A stretch of 64,000 bases of DNA from Patella vulgata (Eukaryota > Mollusca > Gastropoda > Patellidae): assembly GCF_932274485.2 (NCBI RefSeq), contig NC_065879.2:39364436-39428435 (forward strand). The letters run 5' to 3'. How positions within the stretch are numbered: position 1 is the first letter of the stretch; every line of letters starts with the position of its first letter. Of this stretch, positions 15,001 to 27,600 are shown in pieces. Below the pieces are notes generated by a model. That model did no database searches. It was given only the letters and a program-made list of their open reading frames with translations, and was not told the DNA's origin. The position numbers and the translations under genes are program-made.

Positions 15001-16790
15001 GAATGTTATTGCAGACAGTGAATGATGAGAGCAACCTAAAAATTATTATTTATAACGATTGTTATAACTTATAAGTGATGTTGTTATGATATTGTTATTT
15101 ATCTGTTATGATGGATCAATAAAAATAACCAGCGGCTGCCAGGCAGGATACACCCACATTTTGCAAGAGATGGATAGAGAACAAGCTAAAAACAAAAACG
15201 ATTTTTTGTACAATCAGAGGCCATAAATCCAGAAATTATCATATATGTGATAGAACTGGTTAAACACATTCCAAATATAATTTTAACACAAAAATCATTG
15301 CTACGATAGATGCGTAATGAAGGTTTCAACAATCAGAAGTGATGAACGTAAAAGGAAAACACGAGTTATCTCTCTATACAACTGACTGAAGTCACAAGAT
15401 ATGGGCGAATTTCTGCTCACTAATAAAAGTTGTTGTATGAGACTGTGAGAGGATATCTGACAATTCATATAAAGAATTGACTGTCACTGTCACTAGATAA
15501 GAGAACATGAAAGAAAAATAGAAAAAGTCTGTGCATTACCATGTTTTTATTAAGTATAGAATGAATAAAAACAAGGGAATGTACGGACTGTTTACTATTT
15601 TTCTCGTGTTCTCTTATCTAAAGACATTCAATTTCGGAATGTGATGCTGTTTTGGGCGATTTCAACACCAGAGATGCTTCTTAAAGGAGGCATACCATCC
15701 CTGTGGCCGACCCATGACAATTTATAGATATCAAAAGTAGTTTACAGCTGTATGTGTGATTAATTACAAAAGCCCATTTGTGTATTCCATCAATGCTACT
15801 TCTATTTATATATATGCGAAGTGGATATTTTTTATATAATATTTGTATTGTCATCATTGTGTTCCATACTTTTCCGTCTCCTCATTGTAGGTGTTGATTA
15901 GGTGAATGGCTTGATGGGGTTCAAAGATGCACATTTTATGTTTAGGATCAGCAGAGATAAGCAATTTGATTGGTTGATTGGTCATAATGTGACTCAAAAT
16001 ATGACCTTTGTCACCAGTCTTGAGCCAATTTTATTTAACTTTTGTCGCTCTTAAGTGATATTTTTGGCTTCCTGACTTGGTTAGCTAGCTTTTAGGCTTT
16101 GTTTCAGTTATGGACCCTAAATTCTAATTACGGTCACTAATTAGTGCTAATTAATTAAGCTCTTTCTCTTAGCACAACATTATATGCTCTTAAGTCATGC
16201 ATTCTGTAGTGTAAAGTATGAAATGTTTGCAAGGAAATTGTGGATGGACATTGAATTTTAACTCTCAATAAAATTGGGAGGGTTAGTGGGAGGGTGCTGC
16301 ACAGGTTACAAGACTTAAGACTTGCCTTTCCAAAATGATCTAGGGCCTAGGGGTAAAATATGTGTTGTAGACCTTAAACCTTTTGGACTCAATATTTTGA
16401 TTAAATCTCACTGGGCTCCCGGAGTAGTAACTAAAACTGTCACCGACAGCCTTATATTTATATATTATGAAGGTTTTATATTCAAAAACAATCACTTCAG
16501 CTTCGCTCTACACTCGGGCAATGTCTGTTACATATTATGACGCAGTATTTGTGCATGAATACCTCTTTTTGTTTGATTGACATTTATTATATCTTTGATT
16601 GAACCACTGAGTAATGAAATAAATCTAGAGTCTACTTGGAATTTGATTTTTTTTTTCCGCGCGAAGATTCCATTAACGGAAAAGAGTAAATAAAACTGTC
16701 CCAGTCGCAACTACCTACCTCTTTATCATCTTTGATCCTGTCCAGAATGTTACGTACATGTCTGTCAACGTCTTGCTTTGACCTAAACAT
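1..16790 (-). CDS. RANBP2: RanBP2/Nup358 nucleoporin, N-terminal exons (3' part beyond window)
   Basis: RanBP2 is the giant nucleoporin of the cytoplasmic filaments of the nuclear pore. It binds Ran and has SUMO E3 activity through C-terminal parts not in this window. Coding exons on the minus strand: 16790-16719, 14302-14235, 13787-13674, 12675-12632, 12095-12061, 11663-11496, 10929-10802, 10511-10382, 8288-8201, 7932-7711, 5993-5907, 5513-5425, 4672-4509, 3993-3873, 3038-2929, 2585-2381, 1648-1529, 1141-1075, 769-606 and 81-1 (continuing). They sum to 2,277 nt and all phases agree. The start MFRSKQDVDRH matches vertebrate MRRSKADVERY. Exon 2 has GYQIARLYYEIGDYE (vertebrate GFYFAKLYYEAKEYD). 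Exon 3 has the TPR core AHKLLGQIYEATNQKEKAI followed by SIELDSNQQDLV. Later blocks (LTQAGHML, SLCQLDIE, HMLVHLAQCMEV) follow the vertebrate alpha-solenoid in order. The last two exons are Ser/Asn/Pro-rich linker. Weakest points: the acceptor of exon 9 (8288) and the exact 3' ends of exons 1 and 8. Confidence 0.93.
243..445 (+). pseudogene. LINE reverse-transcriptase 3' end fragment in RanBP2 last visible intron
   Basis: The plus-strand frame reads YGEQSFYRQTTKLWNKLP, then AIRSSSSLESFKKILK. This is the typical C-terminal end of non-LTR (CR1/Jockey/RTE-type) reverse transcriptase ORFs, with the recurring WNxLPxxIRxxxSLxxFKxxLK pattern just before the stop. Only this terminal piece is present, without RT catalytic motifs, and it is antisense to RanBP2 within the intron between exons 19 and 20. 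It is a 5'-truncated LINE insertion. The clade is not resolved. Confidence 0.6.
2086..2300 (-). repeat. SINE family 2 copy (old), in RanBP2 intron
   Basis: The sequence matches the element at 62,432-62,715: the 3' end (aaatggggttcaacatccc on the plus strand), the block around tttagcagtgggaggaaac, and the box-B-like tgggatcaaaaccacgc. It is diverged and lies in the RanBP2 intron between exons 16 and 17. Confidence 0.6.
4150..4348 (-). repeat. Degraded SINE family 1 copy in RanBP2 intron
   Basis: Family-1 landmarks are present but eroded: ccaactgccatagg, then tttatgtgtacatcaacgtg, then a box-B-like stretch ctggatcaaacctgg and a box-A-like head (ctgagttacc). It is much more diverged than the copies near the membrane-protein genes, so it is an older insertion. 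Confidence 0.45.
6306..7545 (+). repeat. Tandem-unit interspersed element (about 3.5 units of 325-333 bp)
   Basis: A conserved head (accagcggctgccaggcagg ... gcaagagatggatagagaac) is followed by repeated units that each begin with aagctaaaaa. They start at 6361, 6691, 7024 and 7349, giving periods of 330, 333 and 325 bp. Each unit carries tcaggggccat, a cctctagagggtc block and ggccattttgtccagcag. The element closes with gtggacggacagatggacag. The same head and tail bracket a shorter copy at 40,420-41,209, and a head-only copy lies at 15,128. Small frames inside are repeat shadows. The head/tandem core/tail plan resembles bivalve pearl or Helentron-like elements, but that class assignment is inference. 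Confidence 0.7.
8370..9740 (+). repeat. Minisatellite (21 bp, ttaaatacaattataaatatg) split by a transposon
   Basis: Copies of a roughly 21-bp unit resembling atgttaaatacaattataaa occur at 8,370-8,430 and again, nearly perfect, at 9,651-9,740. The intervening 1.2 kb is the pogo-like element annotated separately, so that element landed inside a pre-existing array in a RanBP2 intron. Confidence 0.65.
8434..9649. mobile_element. Non-autonomous pogo/Tc1-mariner-like element with TA duplication
   Basis: The termini are inverted: CAGTAGAACTTG at the left and its complement CAAGTTCTACTG at the right, each flanked by TA (8432-8433 and 9650-9651). CAGTAGAAC is typical of pogo/Tigger-group termini, and TA is the target of the Tc1/mariner superfamily. 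The interior, about 1.2 kb, shows no convincing transposase domain. Sub-terminal stretches repeat the theme of short G/C-rich words such as caacggtcac. It is probably a deletion derivative. Confidence 0.75.
9749..10185. mobile_element. MITE, 437 bp, with about 45-bp terminal inverted repeats
   Basis: The left end begins caatctcgatcccagagata and continues through tttatctctggtaa. The right end, ttaccagagataaa ... ctctgggattgagattg, is its inverted complement. The interior is non-coding. It lies in a RanBP2 intron immediately after the 21-bp minisatellite. Confidence 0.7.
12784..13179 (+). mobile_element. MITE family A copy (reference copy)
   Basis: Termini are CATTATG(C/T)AAGA at the left and TCTT(A/C)CATAATG at the right. 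Internal landmarks are cctattgcaggtctttc, gggcctgaaatgtta, atttattaacatg, atttaatgattta, and near the right end gaacgaccagctctttatc (here gaatggcccgctctttatct). There is no coding capacity. Further copies are at 23,339, 31,450, 33,358, 33,783, 56,233 and 62,743. This copy is in a RanBP2 intron. Confidence 0.75.
15128..15235 (+). repeat. Head-only copy of the tandem-unit element
   Basis: accagcggctgccaggcagg followed by cacccacattttgcaagagatgg and acaagctaaaaac is nearly identical to the head at 6,306. The copy stops soon after the first unit begins. It lies in RanBP2 intron 1. Confidence 0.65.
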
Positions 16791-16881
16791 TTTTACTTTT
16801 TTGCCGGATGAACATTTATTAGGTAAACAGAAATTGAAACTCAATTTTCGACGTTTCTTAAAATTTTAAAGGTGAATTATT

Positions 16882-16891
16882 CACTTCCGCC
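16882..16891 (-). promoter_or_regulatory. Candidate ETS/GABP-type site upstream of RanBP2
   Basis: Read on the minus strand this is GGCGGAAGTG, a close match to the ETS-family consensus CCGGAAGTG. It lies about 92 bp upstream of the RanBP2 start codon. ETS sites near the transcription start are common in housekeeping promoters. No TATA box or initiator stands out nearby. A promoter role is inferred from motif and position only. Confidence 0.35.
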
Positions 16892-17189
16892 GGAAATTCA
16901 TCGCCCAGCGCAGGCGATTTCCCGACAAATCGTAACCACTGCTATTTTGTAAGTCAACGCGTATCCTAGTTGACAATTCTTGTCGTCCTTTAAAAATGAA
17001 AAGAAAATGATTTCTGAAATTTTAGAAAGAGGTCGATCAGCCATTATACAAATGGTAAAAAAAAAATCAAAAAAAAACCCACTATGCACAATTGTGTTCT
17101 ACATCGTCGTTTTCTCTTCATTTCACCGTTGGCTACGTTCGGATTGTGCAAGCCCGAGCTTTATAACAAGCTAATTTACCAACGACAGA

Positions 17190-17930
17190 CTAGTCTCTAT
17201 CATCCAGAAAAATATTCTACACCTAAATATACTGGATGAGTTGTCAGCATTTGAGAATAATAGGTCATTGGCTAGATTATCAAGTCTTTCACATTATCAT
17301 AAACAAAGCCTAAGGGAGGTAACTAGCCCAAAACAAGATGTTGACGACCAAGAAATTAATTTAAAGTAGCTAAGTCTCTAACTCTATATCATCCAAAAGT
17401 CTTCGACATTGAAAACACGAATTATTTGTCAATTTAAATCAACATTGATGTTGTGATCTCACCGGGAAAAGATGTGCTTCTGATATCCAATATTTAAGAC
17501 AAAATAAACAATTTACCATTGGTACAAGCTCGTACACCATAATGCGTTTCAGTGCATTTGGAAACAAGGCGCCCGAAGATCGAGGCTAGACATATTCCAC
17601 AAGTCATGTCACACGGTGATGGCATATTCTTAGCCGTTCGTTCATTCGTTCCCAAAGTTTTACGTCCACTTCCACGCAAGGTGATATCCTAGCTGGACAG
17701 CATGCGCAATAAACACTATCAGTGTAGACTGGAATACCCAGACGTTAGAGATGGTCATTCGACCGAGACTTCTGGCGTATTTCGCCAAACATAACTGATT
17801 AGAAATTGCAGTAAAAACAGACACGATTGAATGTAAATCAGTTTATATACATTCATACGACATTATTATATGCGTTGCGACCCATTTGTGTCAATTTCTA
17901 GGTTTCAGATATTAGCGATTTATAATTAGC
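17190..17930. repeat. Complex repeat block shared with 38,690-39,545
   Basis: Segments such as aaagtcttcgacattgaaaa, ggctagacatattccac, gtgtagactggaata and gcgttgcgac(c/t)catttgtg recur in the same order at 39,160-39,545, and in inverted order at 38,690-39,130. This is a foldback-like family. Here only one side of the inverted structure is present, close upstream of RanBP2. The proximal part, tctatcatccagaaaaatat, also recurs inverted near 58,720. Confidence 0.6.
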
Positions 17931-18209
17931 TCCTTTAAGAATGCCATTTCAGAAAATCCATTTGATTGCATTGCCAGTTCTTAATTTTTGTTTTATTGTA
18001 AAATTCCTCTCTTTATGGTCCATATTTATGGGGGGGGGGGTTGTTTTGTTTTTTTAATTAACCCTAATTCGTCGTCACGATTCATGTTCGTTTATGTTAA
18101 TGCAAGAATTATGGGATTTATTGCTAGAAGGCTCGAAACCAATGACGTCGACGTTATTGGTCAAAACTCTTACTTGACTTGACCAAAGATACTGGATAAT
18201 CAACCCCGC

Positions 18210-18353
18210 ATGGACAATGAAACTTTTCGTCAAATATTGACAACGGCCCAGGACCCTCCGTACGTTGAAGACTGGGAGGTTCTGGGTGACGGAGACTACG
18301 ACACACCTGTGATCAACAAACCAACACCTCACCAGGTCCCAAAACTTAATTGA
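18210..18353 (+). CDS. Short unexplained reading frame (47 codons)
   Basis: ATG to TGA gives MDNETFRQILTTAQDPPYVE, then DWEVLGDGDYDTPVINKPTP and a short end. The composition is protein-like (acidic, with WEVLGDGDYDTP), unlike the AT-rich noise around it. Upstream, the same frame runs a few codons to a stop. It could be a single-exon small protein, a lone exon, or a fragment of an old mobile-element gene. I do not recognise a family. No repeat copy was noticed elsewhere in the window. Confidence 0.25.
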   Translation: MDNETFRQILTTAQDPPYVEDWEVLGDGDYDTPVINKPTPHQVPKLN

Positions 18354-21300
18354 CGTATGGTTCAAGATACCGGGTGTGTGTCGCTTTACTCGTTCGAATA
18401 CTCATTTATTTTGTCAATTTAGTCCGACAATAATATTTTGGAAATGTCCTGACCCCCACCCCTTCTCGCGCAGGGAATATTTTTTCTCCTACATTTATGG
18501 AAATATAACGCCGTTTTGGCTCACTCCACTGTAGGCCTACTCCTATAGTATGCACCTAAATCAGCTGAAATATTGTCTCAAAGCTTCTGATTTTATCAAA
18601 TTCGCGGGTAGTTCCCGGGCCTAACGTCAAACTTTATGTTGTCTCCATCTTGGACCCCCTCTTCTCAAATTCCTGAACACACCCCTAGTATATACAACTG
18701 TCAACATGTCCATAATCTTGTTTTTTTTTATGATTACATCGTCACTTTGTAAAGTGCCCCTAAACACGTGATATGAAGCGCGCACTATAAATATACTGTA
18801 ATAATAATAAATAACTTGACGTCACCATTAAAATAAACATACGTTTGTCTTAATAATTATGTTAACGAGACATTAAACCTTATTTCCAGAGGCGTAGCCG
18901 TGAAATATATATTGGGGGGGGGGGGGGGGCGCAACCCTAATCCCTAATCCTATTTTAAAACCCCTAAAAAATATAAACAAACACCATATGGCCATGCTGT
19001 CTACACAACTCGTTTGCTGATTGGCCCACCGCGTGCAAAGTATTATGGTTACGTGGCTGGCTGAGCGGGCGATAAATATTTGGTTTAGGCGATAATGTTT
19101 TTGGGTACCTAAATGCGATTCACTCTGATAAGTGGCAGAAAAAAATTAACTAGACACAATTTTATGGAACACAGTTACTTTTCACTTCACATATGTTTCA
19201 AGGATGATTCTCTCTGTGTTTTATTTTAGCAATGTAAACCATATTGGGATATGTACAGGTTTTATACAGATAGAATCTTAACTAATCCTAATAATTGTTG
19301 AAAATAAATAGGAGTTAGGGTCTCACTATGTAAATTTATTTTTATTTTATTTTTTTCATGGGGGGGGGGGGGAGTCCATGCTTATTTTCAGTGACGGATT
19401 AAGCACAAATGAGGCCCTGTGCTAGTAAAGTTATGCCTAAACAGGCAGTCTGGCATACAACGGGACCCTGTGCTTAAGCACGCCTAAGTACAATGGTAAA
19501 TCCGGCACTGCTCGTTCCATTTCATTCCATTCCATTCCATTGCCTTGCCTTGCACTGCAGCCAATTCAGCAGCACACCAATAATTCACAGAGCAGTCAAT
19601 GAAACTACTTTCGTTTGAAGAAAGTATACTATTGTTTAGTGATTTTACTATATTTAATCTATAAAGGTTACATCATTCAAACCATTCGCATAGCAATACT
19701 GGTTAACGAGCTCATAAAGCTTATAATGACCATTGTTTCAGAAACATGTAACGCCAACGGTGTTAAAGCGCAAGTTTAACTTCGACATATAAGTTACATT
19801 ATCTTTTAAAACAATCCTTTAAATTTTAGTTGTTAGTTTTTGTATTTACAAAATGTAATAGTTAATTAATCAAGAGATAACACATTTCACTTTATTGACA
19901 TGATTGTAACCTCGGTGAATACATTTACCTGTATTTTATAATGTTATAGTGGATCTTTTGAGATGACGAAATGTAAATCCTATTTTCGTCACCTTTTATA
20001 TTTGTATCAACTATATATAATTTATCGAAAGAATAAAAAAAATATGCGCGGACGTATCTTTCTTTAAAAGGGATGACAGTTTATATTGCATGTAAATTTA
20101 CCAATCAATCACCTGAAAATCTGTTTCTTTATGTGAAATGTCAAATACTTGTTGACCCCTATATGTGTCGGTAATATCACGAAATGAACAGACATTTTTA
20201 AATCATCACTTATTTCATTTATTTGGCTCATTTGTTTTGTTTAGTCTTAGGCGCCGGACAGGGATTTACAAAAGGGTAACATTGCTCTCTCTCAGGTTCT
20301 CAGCGATGTTTTAAAATTGAATCCAGAAAGAATAATATTAAAACAGCGCTACACATTATAATCCACCGAGACGTATATATATATACATGTAGTTTCATAG
20401 TTTTAAGTGGTGTTTCATTGCTGGGAAGAGGGCGGGCTATAGGGGTGATATTTTACGAACGTGTATATTTACACATAATTACATTAAATAGACAAGATCA
20501 CTTTCATTTGAGTCAGAAATAAAATATTCGATTTTATTGGATTTTGAATGCTGATTTGTTATGTAGAATGACAATCTGTCTCCGTTAAAAAATTTACGTC
20601 TATATATATATAAATCCAATGCGTTGAAATATATCAAATTCTACATTCCCTTCATCGCACTGAGCTTGCCCTATTATTGTCGAAATAACACACTATATCG
20701 ACCCAATTCAATATTTCGTATATTTCGAACGCATTTCACTTTTTAATCCTTAAAGCTTGTGAATGCGATGCAGGATAAAATTCTCGGTGTATTGTTGGTT
20801 ATTTTTAAATGAAATCATGGAATTTGTTAATTTTGTATTTATTCCACACTTTACGTTTAAATTATCTCGAAAAAACCTTGGCAGGTTTGTTTTTTGGGGC
20901 ATATGAACAATCTTATTGAATTTCTAATTTTTGGATCACTCCGTTCATATTTAAGGCTTGTGGAAGTTCCTGGTGGAGTTGTTTAAAATTTAGTGGAGGA
21001 AACCTATCGCATTTCATAAAATTTTGATTGTAAGTTTAGTTTATCTTGGGAATGAGTTTAGAGCTAGCAGCGACGACCTTTCTGATGGGAAGCCCTATTT
21101 GTTTGTCCTATTTCGCGCACTGTGATAAACTGTCAGCCGCACATCAAAATTTACACGTTTGTTATTATGCTCTTGTAACAATGTTTTAATGTTATTCACC
21201 ACGTTATTACAAGATGTCACCGTATTGTTAAAGAGAAAGTGTCCATTAAGGCATTAATCTTATTCAGTTTAAAAAAAGAATGTTGGCCGTAGGCGACAAA

Positions 21301-21659
21301 GCACCCACCTTGGAATATATTTTTTTAAATATATAGCAGCACACTGACACCGTTATTTATGACACCATACCGACATTCAACCATGTCGAGTGTCAGTTTG
21401 ATAGTGAAATACTTCAGGTAATCCAAAGAATAAAATCTTCTGTTGTGCACCGTTCTGCAAAAATAAACAGCGCGTTAAATTGCGGCATCAAGCAGGGGGG
21501 CATTATAAGTCAAACCCTTTTAATCCTTTAAGGAAAGAACACGGATAACAATAATGCTTTAAAGATTAAGGGGTTGAACGTTTTGACCATTTCATTTATT
21601 GATTTAATCTGTGCAAATAGTTGATTGGATTTATAAACTGTTGATATAGAAATTTAGAC

Positions 21660-24600
21660 ATGGCTGACCAGCATGCACAATGGGCGCAATTCTTTGATGG
21701 AGATGTTGTTCGCCAATATCAGGAATTTGTTAAGTCTAAAGACGGACCACAGGTAAGTAAAACAAGAAAACGTTTCCAGTAAAATGTTGAATTGCATCGA
21801 AGTTTTAAGATAAAACATTAAAAAGAATAAGGACATATGTTTTGTTTATATGGACGGATTTACCATTTTACGTTACATAGTATTAAGTATACTGTTTACG
21901 ATAAACTTTAAAGCAATCCGTACCCAATATTGGTTTTTAAAGTCGAATTGCAACGAGCTTTACTTTTAAGAACTGGAATGTTTTTTTAAATGCAAAGGAT
22001 GGTGGGGGGGGTCTTCAAATTAGTTATTCCTGACAAATCTCCCGGACATTCAAATTGTCACTATATTTTCTCGCGAAAGAATATGACAGAGTCGGTTAAG
22101 ATAAACTCGTTTTTTAGTGAAAAGTGTAATATGCGGAAACATCGAAGGGGTCACCGCGGAAAAGATCTAATGATTACAGAGTGGGAGTGAGGACAGTTTA
22201 CACTATTACTTGTCAGTCATGATGGTTATGTTTATATCATCCTAATGGATTTGATATCTTTTATGTAAAACTTAACGTAGAGGTCGTTAAGAGGATATAA
22301 ACTTAACAAATTTGGTGCCAGTTCATTAATTTTCTTAAGCTGAAAAGTGGAGACGAACACAAATTTAGGACGCATTATTTATTTGCGCTCTAGTCAACAG
22401 CATGTATAATTGTTTTAATGGTGACAAAGGTGGACTATGCGTTAAAGTTAAGAGGGAATAAAATGAATAATAAGAGAGATTTAGAACTTCTGCAGGTATG
22501 ATTTGGACTTACACTACAATAATTGGTAAATATAAAATACTAAAATATAAATTTAAATGATATTTAATTAATAATAGATGTTTAAAACTTTGAGGTAAAC
22601 AAACTAATGTAGTCTAATATACAAATTTCATGCTGCTTATTAATCCGACCACAAAATGATTGAGAAACCATTCAAAATACATCAGAGTATACCTTCTAAA
22701 TATTTGATATTGTTTGGTCGTAGGGAGATTTGCGAACATGTTAACATTCAAGTATTATCCGTGTTTTATTTTATAGTTTTTAATATTGGTAGATGAAAAT
22801 GTTACAAATCTATCACATCAATTCGTAAAGTTATTGAAGCATAGGAAATTGGTATAAATTTGCAAATGAAACTGAATGAGCATCATTGATGAAACGGTGG
22901 GTTTAGGCCCTTGTGGCCCTTGTGACCCATTGGCATGCCGAGCAAAGAGAAATAATTTGTATATTGGTACTCGACTAAAGAGCAAGCATATCGTTGAAAA
23001 GACAATCTACAGTACACTACATGTAGTATTCCCCACCCTCTTTGAAAATTATTTAAAAATAATAGAATATATAAATAAAATATTGACCCAAATTTTTGAA
23101 GTAGAATTAAGTTTTGATTTTATAAAAATAATTTCGCCTGTTAGTTAATCTGTATGAATTCTTTTGAAACAACCCAATCCTATACATACTCAAGAAATTC
23201 ACCCTTTTAATCGCTCGATGACGTCTTAAAATGCAAACAAACATTTGTGAATTTTCAAACGGGTATTTGAGAAAATCTGAGATATTTTCAGATATAGTAG
23301 GCGTTAAAGGACCATAATATATTATTTATTTAACTGGGCATTATGTAAGAGCTAAGTCTGCCTATTGCAGGTCTTTCTTTGGGCCTTAAATGTTATATAA
23401 ATAATTAATTAGACATTTATTAACACAAGACCATAATCAACTCTCGATGTCATCGGATTGCTCCGATTTTAGGTAGATTAAAACGGTTCGGCCATTTAAT
23501 GATTTAATTTAAAACTGAAGAAGCGAGACTAAGACTTGAATGACCAGTGCGGTGGTTACGATCAATGCACACATTTTGCCAAAACTACAATTATTGATAA
23601 CAACGCTCAAATATTATAGCGAGAACGACCAGCTCTTTATCTACATCTTACATAATTCCCCTTTAACCCATGCAATGACTGGACATGATTTGAATTTATG
23701 GATGGATACCAATATTGCTCAAGTGGCTAATTGAGTAAGCCGCTGGCTGAATATCCAGGAGGGTCCGGGTTCAATGACTGGTGTTGGCCGAAAAAGTTCC
23801 TGGTTTTCTTTTGTCAATGGTGTAATGCGGAGGGTCCCGAAAGGCAAAGTTCCTAGAACTTCGGATGGTACGAAAGGTTACGTTAAACCACCTTTAGCAG
23901 GTGGAATTAGACAAATTGTAGGTGGAAACACATTAACTGCCCGACACTGTTATTCATTAACCAGGTTGGTGCAGATAAATAGAACATTACATGGCATTTC
24001 ATTTACTATTGCGAAATGTCAATGTTAAAAGAAGGCAGGAGGTGGTGCCGAATTATATGTGAATCGGTTAAGAACTTTCATAATAACTTGTCATACTGAA
24101 TGTCAACATAGACGAGGATCTGTGATATCATCTATTTTTGCTTGTAATTTAGAATCTGTAATATTTGATTTGTAGGTTCGGTTGAAGTTATTGAAACAAG
24201 TTACCATTTAACAAAACGCCCGCGTGGTCACCGTGGTGCAGCGATCTGAAATGTTCCAATTTCTATAATATACTTTTTAGATTTAAACATTGATGGGAAA
24301 TCCCATCTTGATTGAGCAGTGATTGCGCAAAAGGCAATTGAGATCCTTAATGTGCTAGGATGATTACGTTACCTAATTGGTTTCTGGTGTATATAAATCG
24401 AATTTGCATTGGATTATACTCCCTCTTAGACCCAAAGGTATTTTTACCACGCTTAAAATTATGTTCTAGATTTAGGGGCTGTCGTACTAGAAAGACTGAC
24501 ATGCTCTTGTTAGTTCTTCAAGCTAACTCTAGATCAGTGGTTCCCAACATGTTTTTGCCAACGGCACACCTTGGAACACATGAAAAAATAGCGGCACACC

Positions 24601-27600
24601 TGGCTTACTATATATGAAAACTATTTGAATTTTGCAAAGTAAAAACATGGCAAGTCAGACGGCATACAACCATAGACCGAGACTAGTCATACATTGCTAA
24701 AAATAATAAGGTAGTTTACCCCAATTCGGGTGGAAACTAGTTGCCACCTAAATAGGGGTAACTCCTAGCCTTTAGTGGCGTAAACCGATAACATCCAACT
24801 AGTTTAGAAAATTACACCAATTCAGGTAGAAGCTAGTTTACACCCGTGGGTGTAGATTAAGCATTAACCCCTAAAGGATGTTTTGTAAATTACACTTCCA
24901 TTTTAATTATTACACCGACGTGGGTGTATTTTGTTCGATATTTATTTCAAGCCAACGACTTCTAAGTTCAGAAAACTTGAAATTGGCTATAGGCCTCTAT
25001 GATAATTAGTATAGAGCAGTGATTCTCAACCAGTGTGTCGTGACACACAGGTGTGCCGCGAGATATTCATAAGTGTGCCGCGAAATTTTGAACGGCACAA
25101 TAAGAAAATGCGAAAAACCATGTGATCCCAATTGAGTATTTATAACAGGTGTCTACTGATAGTTCATAGTTGTGTTTTTCTTTATTTAGTTTCAGTCATT
25201 CTATGTGTCTATGAATAGTCTCTGTCTACGGTTGTATGCTTATATTTTGCAAAATTCAAATATTTTTCATATATATTTAGCCAGGTGTGCCGCTATTTTT
25301 TCACGTGTTCCAAGGTGTGCCGTTGGCAATCAAAGGTTGCGAAGCGTACCACTGGTATAGAGTGTTAGCCCAACCCAGATTACATATAGACCGTCGACTA
25401 CTTCGCTTCATTTTACAATGACAATAAATCGACAAATATCAATCAGATTGATTCAAATTCAACTGCTGTTGGGCAATTAGACAATCTGTATCAATTCACA
25501 ATGAATATAAATCATGAAGAATCAATACACATATCCTTACAACTTAGCTGAATAATGTGGTTTATTCATTTATGCACCTCACCTGAATTAAGAATAATTA
25601 ATTAAGATATTGTACTTGGTAATGTTTTGGAACATTTTCACGTCTTTAAGTGTATACAAGCTAAAATAATCTAGGCGTTATGAAATATTATTAAGATTAT
25701 TATACATGATAATATTCTGAATGACTTATATATTACTTTTAAGTACACAATTTAAAATGATTTAAAGTTATGTTACTAATGCAATTAATGCCATATTTTA
25801 CAAAAAACACTCAAATTGGAGTACACAAATACTTTTGTAACGCAAGATACGGTGTAAAATTGACATCTTATTCGGAGGAATGTTTCCTTAAAATAATTAC
25901 ATCTGTTGGTGTAAATGCAATAAAACCTTTGTAGAGGGGTAGCTCATCCCAAACATCCTTTAGCGACTACAATTACACCTCTCCTGGTGTTCAGTCCTCA
26001 TGAATATTGATTGCACTTTTGCAGCCCAATAAACACTGTTCAGGATTTATTTCCCAATAAAAGTTTAACCCTTTGGTGTAAATGCAGTATAACACTGGCA
26101 GTGCATGGTGTAGCTTATCCAAAATACCCCACAATTCTGGTGTTCAGTAGTAATGAATATCGGTTACACTTGTTAGGTGTAGTTCTTTTGGTTGGTTACC
26201 CTTGGAAAGGTATTACATTTAAAAACGCTAGCTATGGTAAAATAGTTGAATTCATGTTATTGAACCTGCCCCCAGCACCCCTAAAATTCATGAGGGTTAA
26301 CACAAGGGCGTGGTAGTGTCTTTGTAACTAAACTGGTGAAACCAGCCCCTAGTTTTTCTAATGCCGGGTTGTACGCTGGAATTCGAAAAAGAAGACATTT
26401 ATTAAACACAGAATATAGATATTACAGATGTGGAGGCTGGACATTTGGACAGAGAAGAATATAATCTGACAATGGATAGTTCTGTCTGCACTATACCTAC
26501 TCTGACATTGTCTACAGCCATAGCAATAGCTGTATAGAAACTCATATATGAGTATACCGTCAAGCATTGGCGAATACATGATTCATAAAGGATAAGGCCT
26601 CAAATGCAAAACACATTTGTTGAGGCGAGTTGTAAATATGGAGAAATCCAGGAATATACATATGTTATTATAAAGTCATTTTTTTAGGTGTCACTGGTCA
26701 AAAAAAAAAATAAAAAAAAATAAAATTATGGCATTGGCTAAGAACATCAAGCGGTTTGAGTTATTGCTGTTTTATATCCAAAAAGACACGATGACAGCAA
26801 TGTTATTACATCCAGTCATAATTAGTATAATAAACACGCATACGATATTTCTGTCGTGTCGTTAAGTGAATTAATAATACATTAATAGCTATGCGTCACC
26901 ATAAAGATGTTTCACATAAATTAACGTCTATATGGGCAGATACAACAGCATCTAAAGAAGTCGTCCCAGACAACGTTTAAAAATGTAACTAAGCACTGTA
27001 TACAAAGGCTTTAAAGCGAGAATTTCAAATTTTCTAAGAAAGTCAAAACGTAATTATTTCTATGTCTTTTGCTCAATAGGTTGTCAACTCACAATTGTAC
27101 GACCATAGGTGTCATTCTCACACTTAAAACTCATTTATACAGGAAATAATAACACAATTACCTCCCAATTACCTCCCTTGTTTTCTATTCTCCACCATGG
27201 AGTAGCTTTTTTCAAACGTTTGAAAATGAAGAGGAAAATGATATTTTTGCCAATTTCTCAGCTGACAATAGTGAATTATAGGATTAATAGGATTATTCTT
27301 TAACAAGGTAGGACTGTTTATGGATACCATCTATTTTCAGGCTTTATTTTAATAAATTTTAAAAACATAACTTAAAAATTTGAAATTTCCGCTTTAAGAA
27401 ACGAGCACCGATATATTCTTAAAAGAAACAGTCAGGTTTAAGGTAAATAAACTACAGTTGAAGTATAACATAACGTATTAGCTATTTTCTGAACGCTCCT
27501 GCTCATATTTGTTGTTAAGTTTATGAAAACATTCCATTCTGGTGTTGACATTGTTAAAGCCATTTGATCAAATTCTTGCGTTCCTCTCATTTTCAGATAC

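Larger units (their letters stand above)
16791..21659. other. Intergenic region between RanBP2 and the plus-strand membrane gene
   Basis: The two genes are divergently arranged across about 4.9 kb. The stretch holds the RanBP2 upstream region, a repeat block at 17,190-17,930, a short unexplained frame at 18,210, G-runs near 18,915 and 19,363, and a pentamer-like microsatellite (cattccattccattcc) near 19,520. From about 19,600 to 21,600 I see only AT-rich unique-looking sequence. Confidence 0.7.
21753..27596. other. Intron 1 of the plus-strand membrane gene: contents
   Basis: This intron holds a MITE-A copy (23,339-23,656) and two hAT-like pieces (24,535-24,700 and 25,017-25,354). It also holds a low-complexity zone at 24,715-26,350 where words like tggtgtaaatgcaa and tggtgttcagta recur, including two near-repeats of about 170 bp at 25,895 and 26,070. 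No additional coding exon is evident. Confidence 0.6.

Noticed and set aside
22876-23148. A 90-residue plus-strand frame in intron 1
   Set aside because: The composition follows the AT-rich background, with no domain, no splice support and no in-phase junction.
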